In this document: positions 19,001 to 26,876 of the stretch, one piece after another
Layout of the letters: each line of letters begins with the position of its first letter
How positions within the stretch are numbered: the first letter of the stretch is position 1
Source of the DNA: Adhaeribacter pallidiroseus
Lineage (GTDB): Bacteria > Bacteroidota > Bacteroidia > Cytophagales > Hymenobacteraceae
NCBI RefSeq assembly: GCF_003340495.1
Contig: NZ_QASA01000001.1
Span: forward strand, 4,588,001 to 4,652,000
Reading direction: 5' to 3'
Length of the DNA stretch: 64,000 nucleotides
The notes under the pieces: model-generated
Seen by the model: the letters and a program-made list of their open reading frames with translations, nothing else
Databases searched by the model: none
Told to the model about the DNA's origin: nothing
Translations under genes and position numbers: made by a program

Positions 19001-19659
19001 TGGGCGTTACTTTTGAGGGCATCATCTACTTCGGCCATAACCGCGGCGGCACTGGTGGCGGCACAACCCGCCTCTTCGTCTACTTTCGGGCTGCGGGGCA
19101 AAAACCACTTGGTATCCAGCAGCAGCAGTAAAATATTATCGTTAATTTCAATTTGGGCCGGACCCGGGCAACTATTCTCCGGCATGAAAATATTCTCGTT
19201 TTGCAGGTACTCCCGGATAAATTGTTCCTGGTGCCGCGCTCGCCGGGAAGCACTATTTTTGTCCGATTTTAGTTCGTAATCGCCCGGAACAATATTGACC
19301 TGGCCTTTATAATCTTTTAAAATAACAAGCTGCGCTTTTAAAGTTTGTTCGGCAAGGGCTCTTTGCGGATCAGTAACGGGCGGCAACAAACGGGGGTAAA
19401 AAGTATTACCAATAAATACCAGATTACTGTTTTTGCCCGCCGTGCGCAGCTGTTCTCGTAGCAAACGAAGTTTGGCGCCGGCGCTGGTATCATTAGGCGC
19501 ACCAGTATTGCCCACTAAAAATACGGTATGCATTACCTCGCTCGTACCGGGGGTTGCCGTTGCAGTTGGGATAGGAGTTTGGGCTACCCCACAAACCGGA
19601 AAAAGCAAAGCAGGAAAAACAGCAAAAATTAAAAAAAAGACAGAAGTTACAGGCATCAT
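16066..19659 (-). CDS. Multi-domain surface protein: degenerate metallophosphoesterase, kinase-like middle domain, Omp85-like barrel
   Basis: A 1197-residue protein with a signal peptide ending near CGVAQ (residue 27). Residues about 43-320 have the layout of calcineurin-type phosphoesterases, but the metal-binding motifs are altered: FLVGNTGAP (47-55), FIGNTFYP (82-89), VPGDYEL (124-130) and ASH (226-228) stand where GDxG, GDNxYP, GNHD and HxH are expected. Residues about 370-710 match the stand-alone protein at 20787 over their whole length and contain RGGGFQT (411-417), RSVEKYP (433-439), GDWDRH (564-569) and PRDRD (592-596). From about 860 the sequence is beta-barrel-like and ends in ISAGFLF with terminal Phe, as in BamA/TamA-type surface antigens. 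Domain boundaries are estimates by eye. Confidence 0.85.
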   Translation of the reverse strand: MMPVTSVFFLIFAVFPALLFPVCGVAQTPIPTATATPGTSEVMHTVFLVGNTGAPNDTSAGAKLRLLREQLRTAGKNSNLVFIGNTFYPRLLPPVTDPQRALAEQTLKAQLVILKDYKGQVNIVPGDYELKSDKNSASRRARHQEQFIREYLQNENIFMPENSCPGPAQIEINDNILLLLLDTKWFLPRSPKVDEEAGCAATSAAAVMAEVDDALKSNAQKQIIVASHVAQDIKPYYYRVMQKAYAQIYSQHPGLIHVEDTSPALEYAWQDSINYLRTGWHSQHRKIKQQSTPVFTQAGPGFAKILFYNNGEAWLEFWTTSLGPQPVAKMAYRRLLMKKATLEQLNAQIKPTRTINYADSTVTVKASDLYQVNAFKRWLLGENYRQEWVTPVQLPVFDVGKIKGGLKVVQRGGGFQTRSLRLVDTEGKEFVVRSVEKYPIEAIPRALRRTVAADIVKDQISASHPYAPLVVPSLAQAAGVYHTNPKYYFIPDDPRLGSFRTGLANTIGLFEERPDDDESKAPHFGNSKKVYSTDKVLEKIYEDNDDQVDQRAVVRARLFDFIIGDWDRHEDQWRWASFDNENSKVKTYQPIPRDRDMTFFVNQGVIPKIASRKWIMPKFQGFDEAIRDITTYNFNARYFDRTFLNALSLDDWLKTATELQQHLTDETISKAIKEIPAPIYQIRGTATVDTLKSRRARLIQDATDYYKFLAREVDVVGSDKQELFKVTRLNDETTQVEVFKISKENEVEQLLYNRIFKFSETREVRLYGLGGNDTFTVTGKVKRGILIRIIGGEGTDKIMDSSRVQKGRRKTVVYDTATGNQLQLATETKNKTSDRNEEVNEYDRKSFRYNYFGPLASIEYNKDDGFYLGGGFLATQQGFRKDPFASSHRFIANYALATHSFLFNYAGYFTQALGVFDVGLNLDVKTRNFADNFFGLSNESVYNQEFDIDYYRYRSERYTFNILLGRRWGKYQRFLFGPAYQFVQVQEPKNRYLEQFSPAELSPNDPYASKSYAGVQVSYELDSRDNKALPNRGVYFQTEANGYLGTNKLSTNYSRINSQVSFFQTVHLPFKVVLAARVGGGTTIGNFEFFQANTLDGLYNVRGNRRSRYSGRSSFYNNLEARIRLFNFQTYLFPGAAGVMVFHDSGRVWNDNEQSNKWHRGYGGGFWFAPVNLIVITAGYMVSDENKLPLISAGFLF

Positions 19660-20213
19660 AATGGCACCAATTTGCGCATAGATATTGATTTATTAAATAG
19701 AACAGGAGAAAATCTAATCTTTCCGCAATTTGGCCGGGAAAGATCTACAGAAAATCTAACTATAAAATAAATCCGGTACGAGTTGTAGTAAAAATGAGTT
19801 TATGCTTGATTAATTACAGTAAAACTAAAACTTGGCAGGTAAGTTTTTTTAGTAGCTGGCGCTTTTTTATAAAACTTAGTTTGTTGGCGGAAAAGCACAG
19901 AGGCCTAACCACCGGTACGTTAATTTAATTAATCTTAAATTATTAGATTAAACAGTACCAGCAATATAAAAATTTAAAAAACCGGGTAATTACCCTTTTA
20001 AGTAACAGGACAAAATTAAGTTGCTAAAAACCTGAGTTTAAGTAATTGATTATTAATTCATTAACGATCGAACAACGAACAACTAAAAACGACCAACTAC
20101 TTATTACGGGTAAGTAACAACTTTTTATTATTGTAGCAAAACACTTTATACTTTTTGTGAACCTAAAGCAGCAGCACTGTGGCGGCCAAATTTACCGTAA
20201 AGTGTATAAAACA
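19660..20213. other. AT-rich spacer with a dispersed repeat copy
   Basis: No ORF or RNA gene recognised. The stretch carries a 33-base repeat at 20071-20103 (see separate entry), several A/T palindromes around 19920-19960, and the start-proximal region of the large surface-protein gene. Promoter elements could not be pinned down. Confidence 0.5.
20071..20103 (+). repeat. Dispersed 33-base repeat, copy 1
   Basis: The 33 bases starting AACAACGAACAACTAA recur at 43820-43852 in the same orientation with only 2 differences. Both copies lie in spacers downstream of minus-strand genes' neighbourhoods. Confidence 0.7.
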
Positions 20214-20245
20214 AAACAGCCTTCTGTAAAACGAGAAGGCTGTTT
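20214..20245 (-). terminator. Hairpin terminator downstream of the gene at 20297
   Basis: AAACAGCCTTCT at 20214-20225 pairs with AGAAGGCTGTTT at 20234-20245 around an 8-base loop. It is 51 bases beyond the stop of the minus-strand gene. Confidence 0.7.
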
Positions 20246-20296
20246 AAATATAACAATACAAGCAAAAAGGGAAAACTTACAATTAACTTCTACTGA

Positions 20297-20572
20297 CTAA
20301 GCTATTTTGGTACCGCCCGCTCCTTGCACTGCTTCCGAAATCATACCGAGAATTTTATCGGAGCTAAACATCATACTGGCCGGAAAACTGACATTTACGT
20401 CGTTAATATTTAAGGTTTGCGTGGTGGGGTCAAAAGCATACTGGGCCGAAACGCCTTTCTGAGATACTTTACCGGCATTGCCTTCTAAATCAATCCCGAA
20501 GCCCGATAATTTTTGTTTTAAGTTGTTGTAAACCGATTCGTTTATACCGGTATATTGAGCACTATTAGCCAT
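20297..20572 (-). CDS. Small hypothetical protein, 91 residues
   Basis: Begins MANSAQYTGINESVYNNLKQ and ends EAVQGAGGTKIA. It has no signal peptide, membrane helix or cysteine. A helical N-terminal third is followed by short strands (SAQYAFDPTTQTLNINDVNV). It is read divergently from the kinase-like gene at 20787 with 214 bases between, and is followed by a hairpin terminator. Composition supports a real gene, but I recognise no family. Confidence 0.65.
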   Translation of the reverse strand: MANSAQYTGINESVYNNLKQKLSGFGIDLEGNAGKVSQKGVSAQYAFDPTTQTLNINDVNVSFPASMMFSSDKILGMISEAVQGAGGTKIA

Positions 20573-20786
20573 AAGTGATAGTTTTTTAAATTTTTATAAA
20601 TTTGGTAACAAATAAGTATACGGTTTTTTCAAAACTTTATCTCTATTGAGCCCTAGAAGTTTAAAATCGAAACCATCAGAATTTGTTATTAATTAACAAG
20701 CTCTTTCCGTAATTTACATCCATTGTCATGTACAAGGTAAACGCTACTCTTTGTTTCTGTTACATACGTTCCTAGTTTAAGCAAAC

Positions 20787-21989
20787 ATGACTAAGCAGAT
20801 ACGGCCCTTTTTGGTATTACTGGTATTCGTACTAGTAAGTTACTGGCTGCTATCTCAAAATTCGGCACCAACTTTTGCTCCGATTACTATTATAGCCCGC
20901 ACGCTGGATGGTTTACCCGATAGTGTTCTGCTAAGCGCCGGCCCCGAATACCACCGCTCAGCTGTTAGTACCTGGTTTTTGGGCAAACATAACCGAAAAA
21001 TCTGGACGACGCCCGTAAAAGCAAAAGTATTAGATTTAGATCAAACCTGGGGCGGTTTAAAAATTGTGGCACAAGGTGGGGGCATGCAAACTTTAAGTTT
21101 TACCCTGGTCGATTCCGTTGGGCACACGTATGCGCTGCGGTCAGTAGATAAAGATCCTATTTCGGTTTTGTCGCCTTTTTGGCAAAAAACCTGGCTAGGC
21201 AATTTTGTACGCGATCAAACCTCGGGAGCTAATCCGTACGGGGCGTTAATGGTGCCCGTATTAGCGCAAGCCGCTGGTATTTCTCATGCCACTCCTCAAT
21301 TGTACTATGTGCGCCCACACGACCCTTTATTCAGGCCTTTCGCGACCCAGGCGGGAGGTAAGCTATTTTTGCTGGAAGAAAAACACCAGAACAACCCTCA
21401 ATTTTATCCAGGATTAGAATCGGCCAGCGCTATTGTCAATACCGAAACTTTTTTAAAAAACAGGCTAAGTTCTTCGGCACATCAAGCCAATGTAAAGGAG
21501 TATATGAAATGCCGGTTGTTTGATTTTTTAGTTGGTGATTGGGACCGTCACGAAGGGCAATGGATGTGGGCTGTTTACCCACAGGGCTCCAAAACCTGGT
21601 ACGTGCCTGTGCCGAAAGATCGTGATCAAGCTTTTTGCAACTACCGCGATGGCCTGTTGCCCTGGCTCACTACCCGGCGATGGGCGATGCCTAAATTCGG
21701 GCAGTTTTCCGATACATTAGATGATGTTTACGGTTTAATGGTAAACGCCGCCTACCTGGATTCTGTAATTTTAAGCAACGTACCCGTAAATAATTTTAAA
21801 AAAATAGCGCAACAACTGCAGCAATCCTTACCCGACACTACTATCAACCGGGCCGTAAAACAGTTACCAGCCGGCGTATACCCAATAGTGGGCGAAGAAA
21901 TTAAGAAAAATTTAAAAAAACGACGCGATCAATTACCTCAGGCAGCCCAACAATTCTACCAGCTATTAAAGCACCCCAACTCTAATTAA
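20787..21989 (+). CDS. Stand-alone kinase-like domain protein, paralogue of the middle domain of the 16066-19659 protein
   Basis: A 400-residue protein with an N-terminal hydrophobic segment (residues 7-23), a signal peptide or membrane anchor. Residues about 50-395 are collinear with residues 370-710 of the large surface protein. Shared blocks are GGLK.V..GGG.QT (89-102), RSVDKDP (118-124), QAAG (161-164), LLEEK (195-199), FDFLVGDWDRHEGQW (245-259), PVPKDRDQAF (274-283) and WAMPKF (299-304). A glycine-rich loop, a conserved Lys, a DRH motif and a later DRD motif in this order resemble HipA, FAM20 and PI3/4-kinase-type folds, but that is inference. The gene lacks the phosphoesterase and barrel regions. 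Confidence 0.85.
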   Translation: MTKQIRPFLVLLVFVLVSYWLLSQNSAPTFAPITIIARTLDGLPDSVLLSAGPEYHRSAVSTWFLGKHNRKIWTTPVKAKVLDLDQTWGGLKIVAQGGGMQTLSFTLVDSVGHTYALRSVDKDPISVLSPFWQKTWLGNFVRDQTSGANPYGALMVPVLAQAAGISHATPQLYYVRPHDPLFRPFATQAGGKLFLLEEKHQNNPQFYPGLESASAIVNTETFLKNRLSSSAHQANVKEYMKCRLFDFLVGDWDRHEGQWMWAVYPQGSKTWYVPVPKDRDQAFCNYRDGLLPWLTTRRWAMPKFGQFSDTLDDVYGLMVNAAYLDSVILSNVPVNNFKKIAQQLQQSLPDTTINRAVKQLPAGVYPIVGEEIKKNLKKRRDQLPQAAQQFYQLLKHPNSN

Positions 21990-22083
21990 GACCAGAGTTA
22001 CCAATAATAAAAGCTTTAAGAATAAGCCTAAAAGCCTAGTCTTAAAGCTAGATAAATGCTGGTAAAAACAGCAGAAATTTAAA

Positions 22084-23769
22084 CTATTTATTCTTCCGGA
22101 CGGTAGTGGAGTTATTATCAGAAGGCCGCAAATACGCGTTGTATTTGGGCGTATCGCTTAGTAAAGTTATAGCCGTCATAATATCTTGGTCGTCGTCGAA
22201 AGTAGATTCGATCATGCCTTTCTGGAAGAAGTAACGCGAAGCAATCTCCTGTTCCAGCAACTCGCTGATTTCGGGTTTAAAGCGGGTTAAATCGTTGGCT
22301 TTGTTCGTCGAAATTTTCTTCTTAATAACGTCGATTTCTGATTTAATATCCTCAAAATGCTTATCGTCTTTAGATTTCTTCACCAGTTCATCCATCGCTT
22401 TTTCGACGCTGGTAGAATACGAAATATCTTTATTTGCTAAGTAAGAAACAAACTTCTGGTATTCGGCATCCGTCAAATGAAAATCTTTAGCGGTAGCAAT
22501 AGTGGGGTGCTCCGCCCGGTACTTGGTAGCATAATCAAAGAAATAACCTTTATTAGCCAGGGTTTTGGCAATTTGCGAGTATTCTTTTTCGGTTAATTCT
22601 ACATCCGGGCTTACGCCGCCGCCATCGTACACTACCCGACCGCTGGTGGTTTTAAAAGCTACCCGCAACGAATCCGGAATTTTACCTAAGCTGCCATCGT
22701 CTTTGCGGTGCGAGTAATCAATCGCTTGTATGCAACGGCCACTGGGGATATAATACTTGGCAGTAGTTACTTTCAACTGCGCGTTGTACGTTAACGGCCG
22801 CGTAGATTGCACTAAGCCTTTGCCGAAAGTACGCTCGCCTACCAATACGGCGCGGTCATAATCCTGCAAAACACCCGATACAATTTCGGAGGCCGAAGCA
22901 CTGCGCGAACTGGTTAAAACGGCCAGCGGAATTTGGGTATCCAGGGGTTCGTCCAGGGCTTTGTACATTTTATTAAATTCTACCACTTTGCCTTTGGTGC
23001 TCACAATATCACGACCCCGCTCCACAAATAAGTTAGAAATATTTATGGCTTCGTTCAGCAATCCGCCGGGGTTATCGCGCAAATCAATAATTATTTTTTT
23101 GGCACCCTGCTCTTTCAACTTCACTACCGCATTGCGCACTTCCCGGCTGGCATCCATGGTAAAACCGGCCAGTTGCAAATAGCCAATATCGTTGCTCACC
23201 ATGCCAAAATACGGCACATTATCAATTTGAATTTTAGCCCGGGTTATTTTTAAATTTATGGGCTTATCAACGCCAAAACGCTTTATTTCTAAATCCACAA
23301 TAGAATTAGCCTGGCCTTTTAAAAGTTTGTTTACATCGGTAGAATTTTTCTTTTCGATGTTTACCCCGTCTATTTTTAAAATTTCGTCGCCGGCCAGTAA
23401 GCCTGCTTTTTGCGCCGGATAGCCTTCGTACGGTAGTTGCACAATGGTTTTACCTTCACGTTTGCCCACCGTGGCGCCAATACCCCCGTACTGGCCAGTG
23501 GTCATGGTCCGGAAATCTTCAATATCGTCTTCGGGAATGTAATTGGTGTAGGGGTCCAGCGACTTGAGCATGGCATCGATGCCCGTTTTCACCATTTTAG
23601 TGGGAGTTACCTCATCCACGTAATACGTATTTACCTCTTTAAAAAGGGTGGCAAAAATATCGAGGTTCTTGGCGATTTCGAAGTATCGTCCATTATCATC
23701 GGGGGTAAACGAAACCAGAAAACCTAAGCTAGCACACACCAGCAGACCGGCGGTAATTTTTTTAACCAT
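22084..23769 (-). CDS. S41-family C-terminal processing peptidase
   Basis: A 561-residue exported protease. A signal peptide (ITAGLLVCASLGFLVSF) is followed by an N-terminal helical domain with YVDEVTPTKMVKTGIDAML (about 50-68), a PDZ domain with the YGGIGATVGKREG entry (94-106) and GDEILKIDGVNIE (127-139), and a protease core with LRDNPGGLL (230-238), SASASE (290-295; catalytic Ser near 292) and GERTFGKG (311-318; catalytic Lys317). These enzymes process or degrade envelope proteins from their C-termini. The gene follows rnpA by 62 bases and the rpmH-rnpA-protease order suggests one transcript. The tail after residue 430 is helical and typical for Bacteroidota members. Confidence 0.94.
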   Translation of the reverse strand: MVKKITAGLLVCASLGFLVSFTPDDNGRYFEIAKNLDIFATLFKEVNTYYVDEVTPTKMVKTGIDAMLKSLDPYTNYIPEDDIEDFRTMTTGQYGGIGATVGKREGKTIVQLPYEGYPAQKAGLLAGDEILKIDGVNIEKKNSTDVNKLLKGQANSIVDLEIKRFGVDKPINLKITRAKIQIDNVPYFGMVSNDIGYLQLAGFTMDASREVRNAVVKLKEQGAKKIIIDLRDNPGGLLNEAINISNLFVERGRDIVSTKGKVVEFNKMYKALDEPLDTQIPLAVLTSSRSASASEIVSGVLQDYDRAVLVGERTFGKGLVQSTRPLTYNAQLKVTTAKYYIPSGRCIQAIDYSHRKDDGSLGKIPDSLRVAFKTTSGRVVYDGGGVSPDVELTEKEYSQIAKTLANKGYFFDYATKYRAEHPTIATAKDFHLTDAEYQKFVSYLANKDISYSTSVEKAMDELVKKSKDDKHFEDIKSEIDVIKKKISTNKANDLTRFKPEISELLEQEIASRYFFQKGMIESTFDDDQDIMTAITLLSDTPKYNAYLRPSDNNSTTVRKNK

Positions 23770-23831
23770 ATTATTTCAGATTTGCAACAAAAGAAGCGGC
23801 TATTCCATAAAGGAACGTTGTAAACCTGAAA

Positions 23832-24203
23832 TTAGTTTTTTTGAATAATTTTAAAAGGCTTTTTTTCTTTGGCAATATACAGGATGCCAAGCAATTGAAT
23901 GGAGCTTTGCCCTTCGGGGTACAAAATGGTTTTATTTTGGCGATACGCTTCGCGAATTTGGCGTTTTAACCGGTTACGGTCTACCGCTTTTTTAAAATTT
24001 CGCTTCGAAACCGAAATAAGTATTTGCGGAACAATCGCCGCCGGGGGCGATTGTTTGATGAAAATAAACCGCAGCGGGTATAAATTAAAAGAAGAACCCT
24101 CGCGAAAAAGCTGTTCAATCAGCTTTTTACTGCACAAGCGTTCTTCTTTTTTAAAACTAGTAGTGTTTTTATCGCTGGCGGGAATTTCAGACGCGGCATT
24201 CAT
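23832..24203 (-). CDS. rnpA: Ribonuclease P protein component
   Basis: A 123-residue basic protein that assists the RNA subunit of RNase P in trimming tRNA 5' ends. Visible family features are the N-terminal RLCSKKLIEQLFREG segment, LISVSKRNFKKAVDRNRLKR and IREAYR, which form the conserved RNR-containing helix. It lies 41 bases downstream of rpmH, the classical conserved order, and upstream of the S41 protease. The first 15 residues are hydrophilic and not conserved; a later start is possible but no good Met is nearby. Confidence 0.95.
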   Translation of the reverse strand: MNAASEIPASDKNTTSFKKEERLCSKKLIEQLFREGSSFNLYPLRFIFIKQSPPAAIVPQILISVSKRNFKKAVDRNRLKRQIREAYRQNKTILYPEGQSSIQLLGILYIAKEKKPFKIIQKN

Positions 24204-24244
24204 GCCCGTATACCCTTTTCAGGACCCGTAGTGTCCTGCCAAAA

Positions 24245-24403
24245 TTAAGCTTTGTGTCTTCTTTCGTCTGAAACGGTCAGTTTTTTACGACCTTTTGCTC
24301 TTCTGCTGGCAAGCACTCTTCTACCGTTTGCCGTTTCCATTCTGGAGCGGAAACCGTGCTTGTTTCTTCTTTTTCTTTGAGAAGGTTGGAATGTTCTTTT
24401 CAT
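24245..24403 (-). CDS. rpmH: 50S ribosomal protein L34 (bL34)
   Basis: A 52-residue very basic protein found by reading the minus strand from the ATG at 24403-24401 to TAA at 24247-24245. It starts [20 protein letters not shown] and continues [20 protein letters not shown], the near-invariant L34 sequence. It is the first gene of the rpmH-rnpA-protease group, and a consensus promoter sits 28 bases upstream of its start codon. No dnaA or origin-like DnaA boxes were seen next to it. Confidence 0.98.
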   Translation of the reverse strand: MKRTFQPSQRKRRNKHGFRSRMETANGRRVLASRRAKGRKKLTVSDERRHKA

Positions 24404-24431
24404 TTTAAACCAAAGCTTTTTATATGGCCTG

Positions 24432-24462
24432 CAAAATTAGGACTCTTTTCTGAAATTACAAA
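24432..24462 (-). promoter_or_regulatory. Consensus Bacteroidota promoter for rpmH-rnpA
   Basis: Read on the minus strand: TTTG at 24462-24459, exactly 19 bases, then TAATTTTG at 24439-24432, a full match to TTTG-N19-TAnnTTTG. It ends 28 bases before the rpmH ATG. Confidence 0.75.
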
Positions 24463-24483
24463 CTTATTGGTTAGAAAGTTGAA

Positions 24484-24525
24484 AAGTTGGAAGGTTACAA
24501 GTTAGAGGTTGCAAGTTGGAAGGTT
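24484..24525 (+). repeat. Short tandem repeat, three imperfect copies of a 14-15 base unit
   Basis: AAGTTGGAAGGTT at 24484, AAGTTAGAGGTT at 24499 and AAGTTGGAAGGTT at 24513 follow each other at 14-15 base spacing; a further weaker unit precedes them. The strand is strikingly purine-T rich with almost no C. Function not evident. Confidence 0.65.
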
Positions 24526-24643
24526 GAAAATGCTTTGCTCTGAATGATTTTTTCACTTTTGTGAACTATATGTATTAGAAGCGCTTGTCAGTTCCATTCT
24601 AATGCGAACAATAATTAACACGCCAACGAATCTTATACTGTGG

Positions 24644-24697
24644 CCAGTTTAACGGAGTGTAACTGGTGACTACTTATGGGAGCCAGTTTTTAACTGG
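24644..24697. repeat. Paired CCAGTT/AACTGG hairpins (REP-like)
   Basis: CCAGTT (24644-24649) pairs with AACTGG (24661-24666), and a second CCAGTT (24683-24688) pairs with AACTGG (24692-24697) around TTT. Two hairpins sharing the same stem in one spacer look like a small palindromic repeat element. The second ends in AACTGGCGAAAGT, one base different from AACTGGCGCAAGT at 42839 next to the large inverted repeat. Confidence 0.5.
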
Positions 24698-24755
24698 CGA
24701 AAGTCTTTCATAATGTTTTCAACTATCTTGGCTCATTCATGCGTAACTATCACTT

Positions 24756-26474
24756 ATGATTCATTACTACATTTCCTATATAAATCCGCTTACTTCCTTT
24801 ATGCAAATCCAGATGGTAATTCCAGTTCAAGAAGTTATGGCGATGGAATTACAATTACCAGCCTGGCGTCCGGGGCGTTACGAACTGCAGAATTTTGCGC
24901 AGAAAGTGCAGCATTTCCGGGTAGTAGATGCCCAGGAACAACCTTTGAAATTTAAAAAAATAACCAAAGACCGCTGGCTAATAGAAGGAACCGAACAAAC
25001 GGAAGTTACAGTACTTTACAACTTTTACGCCCACCAAATGGATGCCGGTGGGTCCTGGCTCGATGAAACACAACTGTACATTAATCCGGTAAATTGCATG
25101 ATGAGCGTCGCTGGATTGGAAAACCAAGCTTGTCAGTTGCAGCTAACCATACCCCCCAACTGGCAAATAGCTACGGGCCTGAAGCAAATTAACCCGCACA
25201 CTTTACAAGCTGCTTCTTACGACGAATTAGTAGATTGCCCGCTAATAGCTAGTGCCAACCTGCAATGCCAAACCTATTGGGTTAACAGCATTCCGTTCCA
25301 CGTGTGGTTTCAGGGCGATTGCCAGCCGGATTGGGACGTTCTCTTAACAGATTTTAAAAAATTTACTCACGCGCAATTACAATTATTCGGTAATTTTCCG
25401 GTTTCCGAGTATCATTTCCTGAATCAGATTTTACCCTATCGTTTTTACCACGGCGTGGAACACAGCAATTCTACGGTAATTGCGCTGGGCCCCGGCGAAT
25501 TATTAATGACCCGCGACGTGTACAAAGAGTTGTTAGGCGTTAGCTGTCACGAGTTGTTTCATACCTGGAATATCAAACAAATCCGGCCTGCCGAAATGAT
25601 GCCGTATGATTATACCGGCGAAAATTACTTCCGGACCGGGTACGTAGCCGAAGGTATTACCACCTATTACGGCGACTATTTACTAGCTCGTTGCGGCGTG
25701 TTCTCTACCGATCAATATTTTACCGAATTAAACGAAGTATTTCGGAAACATTTCGACGATCAGGGGCAACATTATTTATCCGTGGCCGATTCGTCGTTTG
25801 ATTTATGGCTGGATGGTTACAAACCCGGCATTCCGGACCGCAAAGTATCTATCTACCATAAAGGCTGCATTGCCGCTCTTATTTTGGATTTAGAAATCCG
25901 CAAAATAACAACTAACCAGAAATCCCTGGACGATGTGTTGCGTAGTTTGTGGCAGCAATTTGGTAAAACCCAGACCGGCTACACCGAACAAGATTACCAG
26001 TGCCTAGCCGAAGAAGTAGCCGGCCAATCGTTGCAAATGTATTTCGACGACATTATCAATGGTACCGTACCCGTGCAAGATTCTTTAAATCAGACCTTAT
26101 TATACGTAGGCTGCACTTTGCAACCAACCGTTAACCCGGGAATTACTGAAGCGCGGTTTGGATTTAGAACTAGTTTTAACAACACCAACTTACTGGTAAG
26201 TTATATTGAGCCCAACAGTCCGGCGGCACAAGTACTGGCTTTAGAAGATGAGTTGGTAGCGATTAATGGCCGAAAAATCGAAGGGAACCTGGCCGGTTTA
26301 GTCCAACAAAAATCAACCTTAGAAATAACACTTTTCCGGAATAAAACTTTGCGTACAATAACACTCGTAGCCGATGGTAAACCACATTTAACTAAGTACC
26401 TGATCCGGAAATTGCCCGCGGCCAGCCCGGAACAAAGAGAAAATTTTAAAAACTGGATCAATCAGGCGTTTTAA
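24756..26474 (+). CDS. M61-family metallopeptidase with C-terminal PDZ domain, no signal peptide
   Basis: A 572-residue glycyl-aminopeptidase-like protein. The zinc motif HELFH is at residues 265-269, followed by TWNIKQIRP, and the third ligand Glu is in YVAEGITTYYGD near residue 299. N-terminal beta domain about residues 1-160; PDZ-like segment about 470-545 (VSYIEPNSPAAQVLALEDELVAING pattern). It starts directly in the first beta strand (HYYISYINP), so unlike the paralogue at 29435 it shows no export signal and is probably cytoplasmic. It is convergent with 26593, with a shared terminator between. Confidence 0.9.
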   Translation: MIHYYISYINPLTSFMQIQMVIPVQEVMAMELQLPAWRPGRYELQNFAQKVQHFRVVDAQEQPLKFKKITKDRWLIEGTEQTEVTVLYNFYAHQMDAGGSWLDETQLYINPVNCMMSVAGLENQACQLQLTIPPNWQIATGLKQINPHTLQAASYDELVDCPLIASANLQCQTYWVNSIPFHVWFQGDCQPDWDVLLTDFKKFTHAQLQLFGNFPVSEYHFLNQILPYRFYHGVEHSNSTVIALGPGELLMTRDVYKELLGVSCHELFHTWNIKQIRPAEMMPYDYTGENYFRTGYVAEGITTYYGDYLLARCGVFSTDQYFTELNEVFRKHFDDQGQHYLSVADSSFDLWLDGYKPGIPDRKVSIYHKGCIAALILDLEIRKITTNQKSLDDVLRSLWQQFGKTQTGYTEQDYQCLAEEVAGQSLQMYFDDIINGTVPVQDSLNQTLLYVGCTLQPTVNPGITEARFGFRTSFNNTNLLVSYIEPNSPAAQVLALEDELVAINGRKIEGNLAGLVQQKSTLEITLFRNKTLRTITLVADGKPHLTKYLIRKLPAASPEQRENFKNWINQAF

Positions 26475-26520
26475 ATCTGAGTGTTAGACTTAAAATAAAG
26501 ATCAATTACATTTAGCATAT

Positions 26521-26556
26521 AAAAAAACGGAGCTATTTGATTAGCTCCGTTTTTTT
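26521..26556. terminator. Bidirectional terminator between convergent genes
   Basis: AAAAAAACGGAGCTA at 26521-26535 pairs with TAGCTCCGTTTTTTT at 26542-26556. It ends both the M61 gene (stop 26474) and the minus-strand gene at 26593. Confidence 0.88.
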
Positions 26557-26592
26557 GTTAAATATTAAAATCTAATGTTTAGCGTTTAAAAA

Positions 26593-26871
26593 CTACCGGC
26601 CTTGGTTATCGCTGGGGTTGCTCCGGGGGCGGTTTAACCGGTTATGATGGTCGTCATTGTCGCCATTCACGTGGTCGCGGTTTTTATTGCCTTCCCGGGA
26701 TACCTGATTCTGGTCGGCATTCATCACTTGGGTGTCGCCGTTAGATAAGGCGCTTTTTTTCGCCATATCTTCGTTATCATCGATAATTTCGCCGCTGTTA
26801 TTCAGCTTTTGCTTATTCGGATCGTCAAAAACATTATCAGGAATATTCGTTAATTTCGGTTTGCCTTTCAT
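26593..26871 (-). CDS. Small, highly hydrophilic Asn/Asp-rich protein with a strong Shine-Dalgarno site
   Basis: A 92-residue protein very rich in Asn, Asp, Lys and Arg (for example HVNGDNDDHHNRLNRPRSNP) with almost no hydrophobic core, so probably disordered. No known domain. Its translation start is unusual for this window: AAGGAGG (26883-26877 on the minus strand) lies 5 bases before the ATG, a perfect anti-SD match. Most other genes here show no such site. A terminator follows its stop. It may be a stress-related disordered protein, but that is a guess from composition only. Confidence 0.7.
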   Translation of the reverse strand: MKGKPKLTNIPDNVFDDPNKQKLNNSGEIIDDNEDMAKKSALSNGDTQVMNADQNQVSREGNKNRDHVNGDNDDHHNRLNRPRSNPSDNQGR

Positions 26872-26876
26872 GATAT

